Positions 21,933 through 30,902 of a stretch of DNA of 64,000 nucleotides are shown piece after piece. Position 1 is the stretch's first letter. Every line of letters starts with the position of its first letter. The notes below the pieces were generated by a model. That model saw nothing but the letters and a program-made list of their open reading frames with translations. It made no database searches and was not told the origin of the DNA. Position numbers and translations under genes: made by a program. The DNA is from a virus. Location of the stretch: IMG/VR virus record IMGVR_UViG_3300010397_000006, positions 1 to 64,000 of that record. One strand, given 5' to 3'.

Positions 21933-22142
21933 ATGAGAATTATAGATTGCGTCACCTCCCCCCGCCTCGTCCCCCTCAAGCGACTGGTGGAGTTGACAAG
22001 GGAATACTACAATTGGAGCAAGCGTTGTGTTGACAACCCGCGCTCTAGTTATCACAGGTGGTACTACGTCTTCGCCGTCGAGTGCGAGAGGCGTGGCTAC
22101 TCCCTAGAAAGAGTTCTAAAGAATGAGAACCAAACCCATTAG
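21933..22142 (+). CDS. Small basic hypothetical protein
   Basis: 69 residues, Arg/Tyr-rich. The AT-rich 80-bp gap before it contains TTGTAT-16-TATTAT, a possible promoter. Overlaps the next gene by 20 bases. Confidence 0.55.
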   Translation: MRIIDCVTSPRLVPLKRLVELTREYYNWSKRCVDNPRSSYHRWYYVFAVECERRGYSLERVLKNENQTH

Positions 22143-22356
22143 CGGAGCCAGAGACTTACTCGCCCAGATTTACCCCGACCTGTCCCCCGACGCCTGCCTT
22201 GTGCTGACAGTGAACAACCCCGCCCTGATGCCGGGGGGCGGCAAGCCTGTCCCCCTGAGTCGCCACCTTGTCCACGACGAGGAAGGTAGGCATAGGTTCC
22301 TGCTAGTGGGCAGGGTTACGTTTGGCAGAGAATATGTATTCTATTGTGAGGCATAA
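22123..22356 (+). CDS. Hypothetical protein
   Basis: 77 residues; a Gly/Pro loop in the middle and a beta-rich end (HRFLLVGRVTFGREYVF). Stop abuts the next ATG. Function unknown. Confidence 0.55.
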   Translation: MRTKPISGARDLLAQIYPDLSPDACLVLTVNNPALMPGGGKPVPLSRHLVHDEEGRHRFLLVGRVTFGREYVFYCEA

Positions 22357-22572
22357 ATGAAAAAATGCGAAGACTGTGAAGCCCCTGTGTATTGCAGGAA
22401 GTGCGGAAAGAAGTTAGTTCTGAGGAAAAAGATTTACCAAGCATATAGCACCGAAACTGGGGAGCGAGTTGATTATCATTATCATTACTGGTGTTGTCCT
22501 GATACGAATAGATTTTTAGAAGTTTTTTCTGGACATAGTTGTTTTGACGACGAACCTAGAGGAGAATTATAA
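22357..22572 (+). CDS. Zinc-ribbon protein
   Basis: 71 residues starting MKKCEDCEAPVYCRKCGKKL, with a later WCC and C. At least one zinc ribbon (CEDC/CRKC). Stop abuts the next ATG. Confidence 0.6.
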   Translation: MKKCEDCEAPVYCRKCGKKLVLRKKIYQAYSTETGERVDYHYHYWCCPDTNRFLEVFSGHSCFDDEPRGEL

Positions 22573-22683
22573 ATGAAACTACGCATTGTGAAATACTTAT
22601 GTAAGGTCTGTAAAGCCCAGTTCATGATTCCTGTCACAATCAACGGCAAGGACTGTTGCCCCAAGTGTGGTTGTCCCCTGTGA
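22573..22683 (+). CDS. Tiny zinc-ribbon protein
   Basis: 36 residues with CKVC and CCPKCGC, a classical four-Cys ribbon. Ribosome site AGAGGAGAATTATAA. Confidence 0.6.
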   Translation: MKLRIVKYLCKVCKAQFMIPVTINGKDCCPKCGCPL

Positions 22684-22784
22684 AATCCAGAGTTCTCTAC
22701 ATCCTGCACAGGATACGAGACTTTCTGACGGGCTGGTATCCAGCCACTCGATGTTCACCGGAAGATGTGCCGATAGGAGGGTAG
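22680..22784 (+). CDS. Tiny basic protein, GTG start
   Basis: 34 residues from GTG 22680 (GTGA overlap). Amphipathic basic helix (RVLYILHRIRDFL). Coupling supports it, length does not. Confidence 0.35.
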   Translation: MKSRVLYILHRIRDFLTGWYPATRCSPEDVPIGG

Positions 22785-22789
22785 AAAAG

Positions 22790-22936
22790 ATGAACAGAAA
22801 ATATGTTTGGTTTAGTGTTTCGTTAGGAGTATTTACATTCCTGTTCGCTATGTTCTGCTTTGTAGTTGCCGTTATAGGTAAACCCGTGTGTCTTTTTCAC
22901 GGGTTGATTTGCTTTGTTCGTCCCTGGTGGTGGTAG
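22790..22936 (+). CDS. Small membrane protein
   Basis: 48 residues; ribosome site AGGAGGGTAGAAAAG. One long hydrophobic segment (VSLGVFTFLFAMFCFVVAVIG) and a second, weaker one with a WWW end. Last plus-strand gene before the convergent minus-strand operon. Confidence 0.6.
   Translation: MNRKYVWFSVSLGVFTFLFAMFCFVVAVIGKPVCLFHGLICFVRPWWW
22881..22905. terminator. Hairpin near the convergence point
   Basis: AACCCGTG (22881-22888) with CACGGGTT (22898-22905), inside the end of the last plus-strand gene. The T-run is in the loop; a two-way stop signal is possible. Confidence 0.4.
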
Positions 22937-22945
22937 GAAAATATC

Positions 22946-23698
22946 CTAAGCGGGTTTTATCGCCAACCCATACGGCGGGTACACGGACTCTGAGAACTCC
23001 CGCCAACTGTACCTCTCCCCTCGCCCACCAAACGGGTTCCAGATTTCCACGAACCCACGGTTGATGCCGTCTGGTATCACTTTGTCCAAGACGACCCAAT
23101 GCGGGATACCGGACGCTCTGAGTTCCCCTGTGGCTCCTGAGATGCGACATGCAATGACTATACGCCATTCGTTTACCGCGTTTTGTAAACGGCGCGGGGA
23201 CAGGATGGGGACAGATTTATCCTTGAGGAGATTACTCAGGAGTTCCGTTTCTCCCCCGTAAACAGCAACCATATCCTTCAAGTCTGAAATCCCCGTCGTG
23301 TTAGCTTTGCCCCCGTGAAAAATCCTCTGGAACACAGAGACAGGCTTCGCCTCCCACTTCGTTAGCATGTTCTCAATCGTGTCGCCAAAGATGTAGCAAA
23401 TGGAAGCCTCCCCACAAAGATTGAACTGCACGTTGTTCTTCCACACGATATACTGTGCGGCGTCATAAGGATAGGGGGTCTGAGACCATGAAAACACTGT
23501 GTTTTCTGGAAACTCGTAAGTCAGTTCCTCCAAGTAATTAGAATAGACTGTCCCTGAATAATTCTTATTGCGCGTGATGAACGATACGTTGGAATATTCC
23601 CCACTCCTCTCCCCCTCCACAACCGAACCCTGAGGCAAATAAAGCAGGACGCTACTGCCTGCGATAAGCGGGGTGTACTTAAGTATCCAAAACTTCAC
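22946..23698 (-). CDS. Papain-like (C39-type) cysteine peptidase, endolysin candidate
   Basis: 250 residues. VQFNLCGEASICYIFG (Cys about 94) resembles the N-x-C-G-x-A core of C39/papain-like enzymes; GIPHWVVLD (about 202) supplies His and EIWNPFGG the third residue. The N-terminal 60 residues look like a substrate-binding or SH3-like part. Likely a peptidoglycan-cleaving enzyme, given its place at the end of the late operon beside a membrane-anchored coiled-coil protein. Contains palindrome site 9, read N-T-V-F-S. Confidence 0.65.
   Translation of the reverse strand: MKFWILKYTPLIAGSSVLLYLPQGSVVEGERSGEYSNVSFITRNKNYSGTVYSNYLEELTYEFPENTVFSWSQTPYPYDAAQYIVWKNNVQFNLCGEASICYIFGDTIENMLTKWEAKPVSVFQRIFHGGKANTTGISDLKDMVAVYGGETELLSNLLKDKSVPILSPRRLQNAVNEWRIVIACRISGATGELRASGIPHWVVLDKVIPDGINRGFVEIWNPFGGRGERYSWREFSESVYPPYGLAIKPA
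23492..23504. promoter_or_regulatory. Dispersed palindrome site 9 (intragenic)
   Basis: AAACACTGTGTTT, T at the central position, otherwise perfect; AAAACACTGTGTTTTCT in context. Confidence 0.65.
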
Positions 23699-24252
23699 TT
23701 CGGTTTGGGGAGTTTGAACTTGGCAATCGAGTCCCCCAGGAGGAGGACGAGTTCATCGGGAACTTCGATACCGGCTTTCTCTAGCGCGTGGACGGTAATT
23801 TCGATTGCCTTGTTGTACTTGTCGCGCAGGGCATTGTACTTCGTCTCCCAATCCACAACCTGATCGTGAAGTATCCTGACATCGCTTTCCAGCGCGCTAA
23901 TCCTGCTCTCGCGCTCGTTGCGGTGTCGGATAAGTTCATCTATTTTCTTGGCATCCTGAGAGCGAAGCCTGACCATCTCTATTCCTGCTTCATCCAGTCC
24001 TCGTACCTTGCTTCTAAGAGACGTGGTTTCTTGGTCTAATTTTGTGATGAGTTCCATTTTCTCGATGTACTGCTCGGCGGTCATCTCAGTCGTATGCAGG
24101 AGTTTATCCAAAGTTTCTGAAAAACGTTCCTGCCTTGTCTTTGACCACCAATCAACCCCCCGCGCTAGAATCAAGGCTATCGCCCCGCCTACTCCAAAGA
24201 CAAGCACGTATTTCAGGAACTCTTTTACTGCGTCAGCCCAGAAGTTTGTCAT
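23695..24252 (-). CDS. Membrane-anchored coiled-coil protein, lysis-accessory candidate
   Basis: 185 residues. An N-terminal membrane helix (FLKYVLVFGVGGAIALIL) is followed by a coiled coil of about 120 residues, then a short Pro/Lys tail. The arrangement resembles an inner-membrane spanin or a holin-associated protein. ATGA overlap with the peptidase gene supports a lysis role. Confidence 0.55.
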   Translation of the reverse strand: MTNFWADAVKEFLKYVLVFGVGGAIALILARGVDWWSKTRQERFSETLDKLLHTTEMTAEQYIEKMELITKLDQETTSLRSKVRGLDEAGIEMVRLRSQDAKKIDELIRHRNERESRISALESDVRILHDQVVDWETKYNALRDKYNKAIEITVHALEKAGIEVPDELVLLLGDSIAKFKLPKPK

Positions 24253-24290
24253 GGGTTAATTTTATCTCCCTGCCCCACTCGTCACAACCA

Positions 24291-25169
24291 TCACCTTATT
24301 GCCGCCGTTTTGATTTTATGCTCCGCTTTGGAACCCCTGCCTACCGCCCCGCATACATTACAGCGGAAACCAAGCCACAAACCTGTAGGGGTGGGGTACT
24401 GCGTAGACCACTTCAAATCAGCGGCTTCACATTTCGGGCAAACGTCCTTATCATGATTGGTGTAGATGTTTAGGTTCGGATGACTGGAAATCCAGGGCAG
24501 GAACTTTAGGTACAAGTCCTCTAAGAGTGGAGCGACATCTTTCTTGCAATAAACAAGCATCTTTGTAAGAGCGTCCTTGTCGCCCTTCGCGCACCTGTCC
24601 CAGTCATCTATCGTCATCTTGATTTTCCCGTCTATCCCAAGCAGGGTCTTGCCGAGGAAGTCCAGTCCATTCGAGGTGTGCGAGAACTTGTCTTTGGATA
24701 CCCGGTAGGTATCTACATTCAGGTACGGCGAGGGCGGGTTGTATCCGTACTTAAGGAACTTGGTGTTCAGTTTCTTGATGTCGAAATTGATTCCGTTCTG
24801 GGTGACGATGATGTCCGCCTCGTCCATCAGTTTCCAGATGCCGCCGAGGATGGAACCTTCCTCGCGGGTGACTGCTTCCTTCGGAGTTACGACCGCCCCC
24901 ATGATTTCGGGTTCAAACAACCACTTGGCGGCGTAGCACAGAATCGACCAGTCCTTGACGATATTCTCCGGTCGGATGTACTCGGTCTTCAAGTCCCAAA
25001 TCCCCTTGACTTCCATGTAAAGCGTTTCGATGTCGAGGAGCAAAATCTTCGCGCTCCTCGGATGCCTCGATGGGGTGTCGTATCTTCCACATTTCGTACA
25101 CTGTACTCTTACTCTGTGATTTCTGTTTCCCCGTCGTATCACTTTTCCATTACAGAACCTACATCGCAA
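24291..25169 (-). CDS. RNase-H-fold 3'-5' exonuclease with zinc-finger ends
   Basis: About 292 residues from TTG 25169, chosen for AAAGGAGATGA just upstream; a TTG at 25214 gives 307. CRFCNGKV and CTKCGR form an N-terminal zinc ribbon. LLLDIETLYM (D-x-E), NGINFDIKKL and YCKKDVAPLL (Y-x-x-x-D) are the DEDDy exonuclease motifs of DNA-polymerase-B-like and YprB-like proteins. A second ribbon (CPKC...CNVCG) ends the protein. It should degrade or proofread single strands. Odd place: late operon, between the fibre and lysis genes. Confidence 0.75.
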   Translation of the reverse strand: MRCRFCNGKVIRRGNRNHRVRVQCTKCGRYDTPSRHPRSAKILLLDIETLYMEVKGIWDLKTEYIRPENIVKDWSILCYAAKWLFEPEIMGAVVTPKEAVTREEGSILGGIWKLMDEADIIVTQNGINFDIKKLNTKFLKYGYNPPSPYLNVDTYRVSKDKFSHTSNGLDFLGKTLLGIDGKIKMTIDDWDRCAKGDKDALTKMLVYCKKDVAPLLEDLYLKFLPWISSHPNLNIYTNHDKDVCPKCEAADLKWSTQYPTPTGLWLGFRCNVCGAVGRGSKAEHKIKTAAIR

Positions 25170-25186
25170 ATCATCTCCTTTGTTCG

Positions 25187-28186
25187 CTAGGCTAACTTTA
25201 CAATCCGAATCCAATTCAAGTGACTGGAACTTGAGTCAAGAGTACAGTTAACTAGACTCCTGAACTTCACTGTATCGTTTGCTGTAAGTGATTCTATAAA
25301 CGTACTGCCAAGTCGCTGTCCCGATGTAGCCTGGAACATCCCGTCCACCTTTGCACTCCCGTTGAGATATAGTGCAAACACAACGTTTGACGTGTTCACA
25401 CTACAAAGACCCACAGAAAAGATGTAGATTCCTGTAGACGGGGCAGTGAAGATTCCCGACGACCACGCAGAGCCTACATTGGTGGTTATATTATTGAAGT
25501 CAATGTCTGTAGTGCCGTTGGTCAAAGTCTGGTTGGTGGTGCGGTTTGCTTCAAGATAAAGCGTAGACGACCCGCCTCCCGCCGAGCCTGTAACATTTAC
25601 AGTTGCCGTGTTTCCAGAGACAGTTGCCTGAACGTTTGCTCCCACGAAGTTTATAGTGGAAACATTTCCCTGTGTAACCCCTTCGTCTTGGATGGTAAAA
25701 GTTCCTGTAGGAGGCGTGGAGTTTAGGCGAATTACCGTTCCTGAAATCGTGGCAGTTAGATTAGTCCCGAAGTCAATCCACGTCCCCGTCCCAAGAGGAA
25801 CACCGTTCGAGAGTCCGTACACTCCGATGAGTTCGGCGGGGTCGGGAGAAATGTTTAGATTGAGAACCGTACCCGACAGGGAAAGCGTTGCTCTCTGTCC
25901 GGTAGCGTTTAGGATTGTCCCTGTCCCTACAGGTGTGCCTTCATCCCATCCCATAATCCCTAATAAACTTCCGCCTCCACTCGCTCCTGTCACCGCGTCC
26001 ACAAACAGAGTCGTACCCGTCCGAACGACTGACAGGTTACTTCCGAAGTTCACAGTGGAGCCTGTCCCAACTACTACCCCGTCATCGAGAGCAAAGATTC
26101 CGATGTTGTCTATGGGATCAGGAGAGATGTCGAAAGCGAATACCGTCCCGCTTCGAGAGAGAACCGCGCGAGAACCGCGAACATTCAAAACTGTTCCCGT
26201 TCCGAGTGGTATCCCCTCGTCCATTCCAGCGAAGCCGAGAGTGTCTATTCCTCCTCCGCCTCCTGAAACCGTTCCTGTTTGCAGGACGACCCACCCGTTT
26301 TTCTGTCGTCCGTACACTTGCCCGTCGGCAGGGGCTTCTTTGACGAGGGGAACACCATTGGAAAGGGCTGTGCCGGAGAGATTGACGTAGAAATTTTGTG
26401 GATTGAATCCATCTCTCTTGAAAACTGTTCCTGATCGACCTACTTCTATGTAATTTCCAAAGTCTTGCGCTTCGATGTCGCCAAGTTGACCAATGATATG
26501 TTGATGATTGGCGTCCCATCCTGCAACAAAGACTGCTCCTGTTCCCTGTCCGTTGGTTATCCCGAAACTGTCGTCGTAGATTTCCAGCAGGCGAAGATTG
26601 CCTCCGTTTCCATCTCCGAACCCGATATAACTATTGGTCGGGAAGGTATCTGTGTCAAAGGAAAATAACTGGTGGTTTGCGCCGAGGTGAAGATGGTAAT
26701 TCTCTTGAATTTGGGTTGTTCCAAATCTGGATATCCCCGAAGTAAACAAGGCTTGACCACCCAAATCAACGGTCTGATTTGCGCCCACATACGGAACAAA
26801 TCCCGTTCCTCCACTCCCACCTCCTGATACATCTATGTTGAACACCGTCCCCGAAAGCGTAGCCGTAACCCCTGCGCCTACGAAGTTCAGGACTGTACCA
26901 GTTCCAAGCGGAACACCTTCGTCCCAACCCATCATGCCAACTGAGAAGACTTGGTTCATGTTGACGGTTGCGGTTCCTCCGCCTCCCACCCCCACCTCTA
27001 CCAAGTCCAGTTCTATGACATCGGCAGTGATTCGTTTTCCTGTGCCATTTTCAAGATTGATCTGAATGGCGTCGCCTGGAAATAACTCTACCATCGTGTT
27101 CACAAAGATAGTATCTTCGGATATGTCGTCAGCAGTGGAATATCCCCTGGGAACAACCTGTCCCAACATTGTTACGGTGGCGTATCCGTTGAAAGGATTG
27201 CTGTCTACAGATATGATGTCCACCCACGCGCTGACGTTGTACCAACCATATCTAAGAACGCCGCGCCGAGTATTCGTTACAACGGTAGTTATATTGCTAT
27301 CGTCAATGACTATCGCCCTGAGGTCTAAGTTGTTTTGTGTAACAACCGTACCTGTCATAATGGTGGTGACTTGGCTGTAGTATTGAGCAAACGCCGCGCT
27401 TCCTGTTCCGCCGCCCCCGCCCCCTCCGCCTCCTACGGATGAATTGAAGAACTGTCTCACGTCATATATGTTCTGCCAGGTAACCGCAGTCGTTCCAGAG
27501 ACCAAGCGGACGCCCGCAATCGGCATCTGGTTTGTGCCTGTCGTTACTGGAAGGTAAGGAAGAACATCGGAAGTTCCGGTCAGGTTTGCCGAGAACATCC
27601 CCGTTCCCACAATCAGTTGCGTAGTCCTTGAGTCCCAGTCCATGCAGACTAGAACCATTTTGGCTAAGTGGTTTGTTGGGCGATGATTGACAATGTTGGG
27701 AGTTGGACTATCGGGAATGAAGTGCCAGCCAGAGTTCAATTGCGGATAGGACGCGACGATGGCGTTGGGCGCACCGAACGTACCAGAGGGGACGAGACTA
27801 AGGGGAACGAACTGCTTGGAGAAGATGAAGGCAACATCCCCGCCGCCGCCGTTATCGGGGTCGAAGGAATGGGAGTGACCATGCTTGGGCAGGAAGGACG
27901 AGTTCCACGTCGCATAACGCAGGTCATCTTTCCGAATGACCTCATAACGATTGACATTCCAGACAACGATAACTGCCAAGCCAAACTGTTCCGAAACCTT
28001 ATCGTTGAACGCCTGAATAAGTTCCTGCTCTTTGGTATTGAGCATGACGTACACGAAGCCGGGGCGATTGGGAACCTCGACCACCTCAATCCCGTTCAGG
28101 TTGACCCCCATCGTCCCTGCCAGTTCCGTCTTCTTATTCTGCTTGGACTTGTCCTGTGTGCGGAGGGCTTTTTCGAGTCTGTCCAT
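25187..28186 (-). CDS. Modular tail fibre with C1q-like C-terminal domain
   Basis: 999 residues; TAATG overlap with the upstream gene and GGAG ribosome site. From about residue 400 the chain is a series of roughly 40-residue modules of the form D-E-G-x-x-x-G-T-G-T-x-L-N-F-x-G, then A-T-x-S-G-T-V. I count at least seven. The last 130 residues (GIFTAPSTGIYIFSVGLC, later LTANDTVKF) look like a C1q/TNF-type trimeric jelly roll, a common receptor-binding tip. The first 250 residues may attach to the tail. Expected to bind host surface polysaccharide. Confidence 0.75.
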   Translation of the reverse strand: MDRLEKALRTQDKSKQNKKTELAGTMGVNLNGIEVVEVPNRPGFVYVMLNTKEQELIQAFNDKVSEQFGLAVIVVWNVNRYEVIRKDDLRYATWNSSFLPKHGHSHSFDPDNGGGGDVAFIFSKQFVPLSLVPSGTFGAPNAIVASYPQLNSGWHFIPDSPTPNIVNHRPTNHLAKMVLVCMDWDSRTTQLIVGTGMFSANLTGTSDVLPYLPVTTGTNQMPIAGVRLVSGTTAVTWQNIYDVRQFFNSSVGGGGGGGGGTGSAAFAQYYSQVTTIMTGTVVTQNNLDLRAIVIDDSNITTVVTNTRRGVLRYGWYNVSAWVDIISVDSNPFNGYATVTMLGQVVPRGYSTADDISEDTIFVNTMVELFPGDAIQINLENGTGKRITADVIELDLVEVGVGGGGTATVNMNQVFSVGMMGWDEGVPLGTGTVLNFVGAGVTATLSGTVFNIDVSGGGSGGTGFVPYVGANQTVDLGGQALFTSGISRFGTTQIQENYHLHLGANHQLFSFDTDTFPTNSYIGFGDGNGGNLRLLEIYDDSFGITNGQGTGAVFVAGWDANHQHIIGQLGDIEAQDFGNYIEVGRSGTVFKRDGFNPQNFYVNLSGTALSNGVPLVKEAPADGQVYGRQKNGWVVLQTGTVSGGGGGIDTLGFAGMDEGIPLGTGTVLNVRGSRAVLSRSGTVFAFDISPDPIDNIGIFALDDGVVVGTGSTVNFGSNLSVVRTGTTLFVDAVTGASGGGSLLGIMGWDEGTPVGTGTILNATGQRATLSLSGTVLNLNISPDPAELIGVYGLSNGVPLGTGTWIDFGTNLTATISGTVIRLNSTPPTGTFTIQDEGVTQGNVSTINFVGANVQATVSGNTATVNVTGSAGGGSSTLYLEANRTTNQTLTNGTTDIDFNNITTNVGSAWSSGIFTAPSTGIYIFSVGLCSVNTSNVVFALYLNGSAKVDGMFQATSGQRLGSTFIESLTANDTVKFRSLVNCTLDSSSSHLNWIRIVKLA

Positions 28187-30561
28187 TACAGCATCTCCGG
28201 CGGGATGTCACAAATTCTGTAGATATGGAAACTGTGACCGTTGATGTGGTTTCCGATTGCGACCCCGCCGAAGTGAGATTCGCAACTGTCACCTGCGTCC
28301 ATCAGGAGGATACCGGAAAGAGTAACGTTATTGCCTCCAAAACTTGCCCCTGGGTCGTTGAGTTGCCTGCCATATAACCCGTTCGCACCCGTAGTGTCGC
28401 CGCCTCTTGTGGGACTTTGGGTGATATAGAACACGGTATCCACAAAGTCACCAGCATTGTCGCTGTTGGTAATCAGGTGGGCGTGAACAGAATAAAGCCC
28501 GCGCTTGGAAACCAGAAAGCCTATCGTTTCATCATTCAGGGAGTATGTAGTTATTCCATTCAGCACACTGCCTACACTGGATTTTCCAGAAGTCCCCCCA
28601 AACCACCACGCGGCTCCGAAGTCCACCGTCGTTCCCGTAGGCGACGGGATGGGCGGGAAGAAAGAAGACGGGAAGGCAGAGGCGTGATAGGTAGGGTTGT
28701 CGAAACCCTGCGAGGGAGGGATGTCGGGGATGGGGATGGTCTCCCCTGCCTCTCCGGTTGTGATGATGGAAAATGTTATACGCGGGAGGAATGTCTGGTT
28801 ACTTGCGTCCCATGTCCACGAAATAGAGGACGGGATATAGAGAGAAGAAATATTTCTACCACGCACGTTGTCGTCGGAACTTATGTCGATTTGAACTGCT
28901 TCCTGTGGAGCGATGTCGAGGTGAGAGAAGTTACCCGTCATGTCCATATCAATTGAGGGAAACTTGGCGTTCTTGAAAGCCAGAACGTTTCCCGCCAGTT
29001 GGTTGAGTTGTGCCTGATCTGTAAGGGCAAGACCCTGTGTGCGCTCAACCTTGCCGCGATAGGAGGGGGCGTTGCCGGGGGCGTTTGTCATGAGGGCAGA
29101 GAATGTTCCGGTATTTGAACCCGCATAAGCAATCCCGCCCATCTCAATAAATGAGGTGGTGTTGGCAAGTTGTTCCTCGATGCGAGGTTCGTTCATCCAG
29201 TCGCGTTTTTCAATTGACATGACCGGAGGAAATGTTCCGGTTGCGTTCGGCTGTGCGTAGGCGTCCACTTCCAGCCACAACTTAGACTGCTTGTCCGAGA
29301 TAACGGAACCGACAAGGGCGGAACGAATCAAGGAGTCGATGGCGTCGTACAAAGACCCTCGGTCTGCATCGTAGAATTGAATCTTCTTATCTTCCCCAAG
29401 AAATTGCACATCGGTTACGTTCAGGACAGTTGTGTGCCATCGTAGGTAGTGATAGATAGCCCGCCTGACATCCATGTCCTTGAGTTCAAACCACGTAGTC
29501 GGGGTGACTTTGGATTCAACTGAACAGGAGAATCCTTCGCCCTGTTTCATGATGGCGGAAATGGAACCTGCCGAAAGTTCTACAGTATTTTTCTTGTAGT
29601 TTATCCGAATGGAGTCATCGAGAATATAGCCAGAGAAAACTACGTTGGTTGGATTTCTGCCAAAGGAAACCTTCTCTGACCCGTACCAGTTCTCAGCAAA
29701 GATAACGACAACGTCTCCCTCGGCAATGTCTATCACTTCATGCAGGGTGATTTGGGCAGTGTAGCCGCTTTCGCCGCGCGAGCCGTCCAGAGAGTTGAGT
29801 TCCCACTTGAGAGGCGGAGTACCCGTCCCGCAACCAGGATAGTCGTAGACGGAGATATAGCGATAGGTGGGGTCAATAGACCCATTCGAGCCAGAAACGC
29901 TCAGGGACGTTACGTAGTGACCTGGGGAGGCATAGGAAACCGTGCCGGGGTTGGCGAGTGTAGACGTGGAGGGGGTTCCGCCCTCGAATGTCCAGAAGTA
30001 GGATAGGGTTCCTGAAACAAGATTGTACGTTCCTGACGAAGACCAGTCTGATTGAGCGATGCCGGAGGAACAGTCTCGGAACACCGCGCGGTGACTGCCT
30101 GCGTTGACGAAGGTTCCGAGGATGCTGTTGGCATTAGTGTAAACGATGTCGTAATCCTTGAGGAAGACAACTGCGTCAAAATTGGCAGAATTGTGAATAA
30201 TACGAGGATAGCGAGCAAAGATGCCCCATGCGTTTACGACGGAAATTATGTCATTATCAGCCCAAGACACATCGGAATTTTCGGCTACAACAAATTCTAT
30301 ACTGCTTGTAGAACGAACTCTGACTCTTCCTTTTTCTCTGGAAGGATTTGTCCCGTCATAGACAATCATTGTTTGGTCTACTTTAACATCTGTGTAACTT
30401 CCAATCGTTACTGTGTCAAAAGGAATAGTCCTTGCCCCGCGAGTAACTGCACCGTTTACAAGTGCCTTGAAAACGACGCGTGGTTTGTAGATGGAAAGAA
30501 ATAATTTCGTTTGTTGTGGTTTTTGACGGGCTGTCGCTAATTGCGAATCAGACAGTTTCAT
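28186..30561 (-). CDS. Tail-tip / baseplate hub-like protein with PKD domain
   Basis: 791 residues, ATGA overlap with the preceding gene. Around residues 185-235 a PKD-type domain is visible (YFWTFEGG, then PGHYVTSLSVSGS). The remainder is beta-rich with DMDVRRAIYHYLRW and later jelly-roll-like segments. Size and place after the tape measure fit a tail-associated hub or central fibre protein. Confidence 0.65.
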   Translation of the reverse strand: MKLSDSQLATARQKPQQTKLFLSIYKPRVVFKALVNGAVTRGARTIPFDTVTIGSYTDVKVDQTMIVYDGTNPSREKGRVRVRSTSSIEFVVAENSDVSWADNDIISVVNAWGIFARYPRIIHNSANFDAVVFLKDYDIVYTNANSILGTFVNAGSHRAVFRDCSSGIAQSDWSSSGTYNLVSGTLSYFWTFEGGTPSTSTLANPGTVSYASPGHYVTSLSVSGSNGSIDPTYRYISVYDYPGCGTGTPPLKWELNSLDGSRGESGYTAQITLHEVIDIAEGDVVVIFAENWYGSEKVSFGRNPTNVVFSGYILDDSIRINYKKNTVELSAGSISAIMKQGEGFSCSVESKVTPTTWFELKDMDVRRAIYHYLRWHTTVLNVTDVQFLGEDKKIQFYDADRGSLYDAIDSLIRSALVGSVISDKQSKLWLEVDAYAQPNATGTFPPVMSIEKRDWMNEPRIEEQLANTTSFIEMGGIAYAGSNTGTFSALMTNAPGNAPSYRGKVERTQGLALTDQAQLNQLAGNVLAFKNAKFPSIDMDMTGNFSHLDIAPQEAVQIDISSDDNVRGRNISSLYIPSSISWTWDASNQTFLPRITFSIITTGEAGETIPIPDIPPSQGFDNPTYHASAFPSSFFPPIPSPTGTTVDFGAAWWFGGTSGKSSVGSVLNGITTYSLNDETIGFLVSKRGLYSVHAHLITNSDNAGDFVDTVFYITQSPTRGGDTTGANGLYGRQLNDPGASFGGNNVTLSGILLMDAGDSCESHFGGVAIGNHINGHSFHIYRICDIPPEML

Positions 30562-30902
30562 GCTTGCACCAATAAAACCAATTTAACTTCCGTTAAAAAC
30601 TCCTCTGCGAAGTATTCTGTAAATTCAGGCTGACGCAGAATCGTGCCACTGAAATCCTTATAACCGAATACGCTTCCGCGAAAATCGGGCAATCGGGCAA
30701 CAACCGTTCCTGTTGCCATGATGCTGAAATAGGTCAACAGTTCGTAAAATTCCTGTTGTGATTCTAAGTTGAATGTCATTTGGAATTCACGTAAACGGGG
30801 ATAAATAGCCACGCCATTCCCGCCTATCCCTAACGAATCCTGTGTCACCCATCCTGCCGATGACGGCGCGAGCATGAGTCCTGTTCCGTTGAAACCTATC
30901 AT
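30558..30902 (-). CDS. Minor tail protein candidate
   Basis: 114 residues, directly downstream of the tape measure. Beta-rich and aromatic (EFYELLTYFSIMATGTVV). Overlaps both neighbours by four bases. Likely a distal-tail component, inferred from position. Confidence 0.55.
   Translation of the reverse strand: MIGFNGTGLMLAPSSAGWVTQDSLGIGGNGVAIYPRLREFQMTFNLESQQEFYELLTYFSIMATGTVVARLPDFRGSVFGYKDFSGTILRQPEFTEYFAEEFLTEVKLVLLVQA

Noticed and set aside
26118-26519. Second protein encoded within the fibre gene
   Set aside because: Arg/Ser/His-rich shadow frame typical of a repeat-rich coding region.
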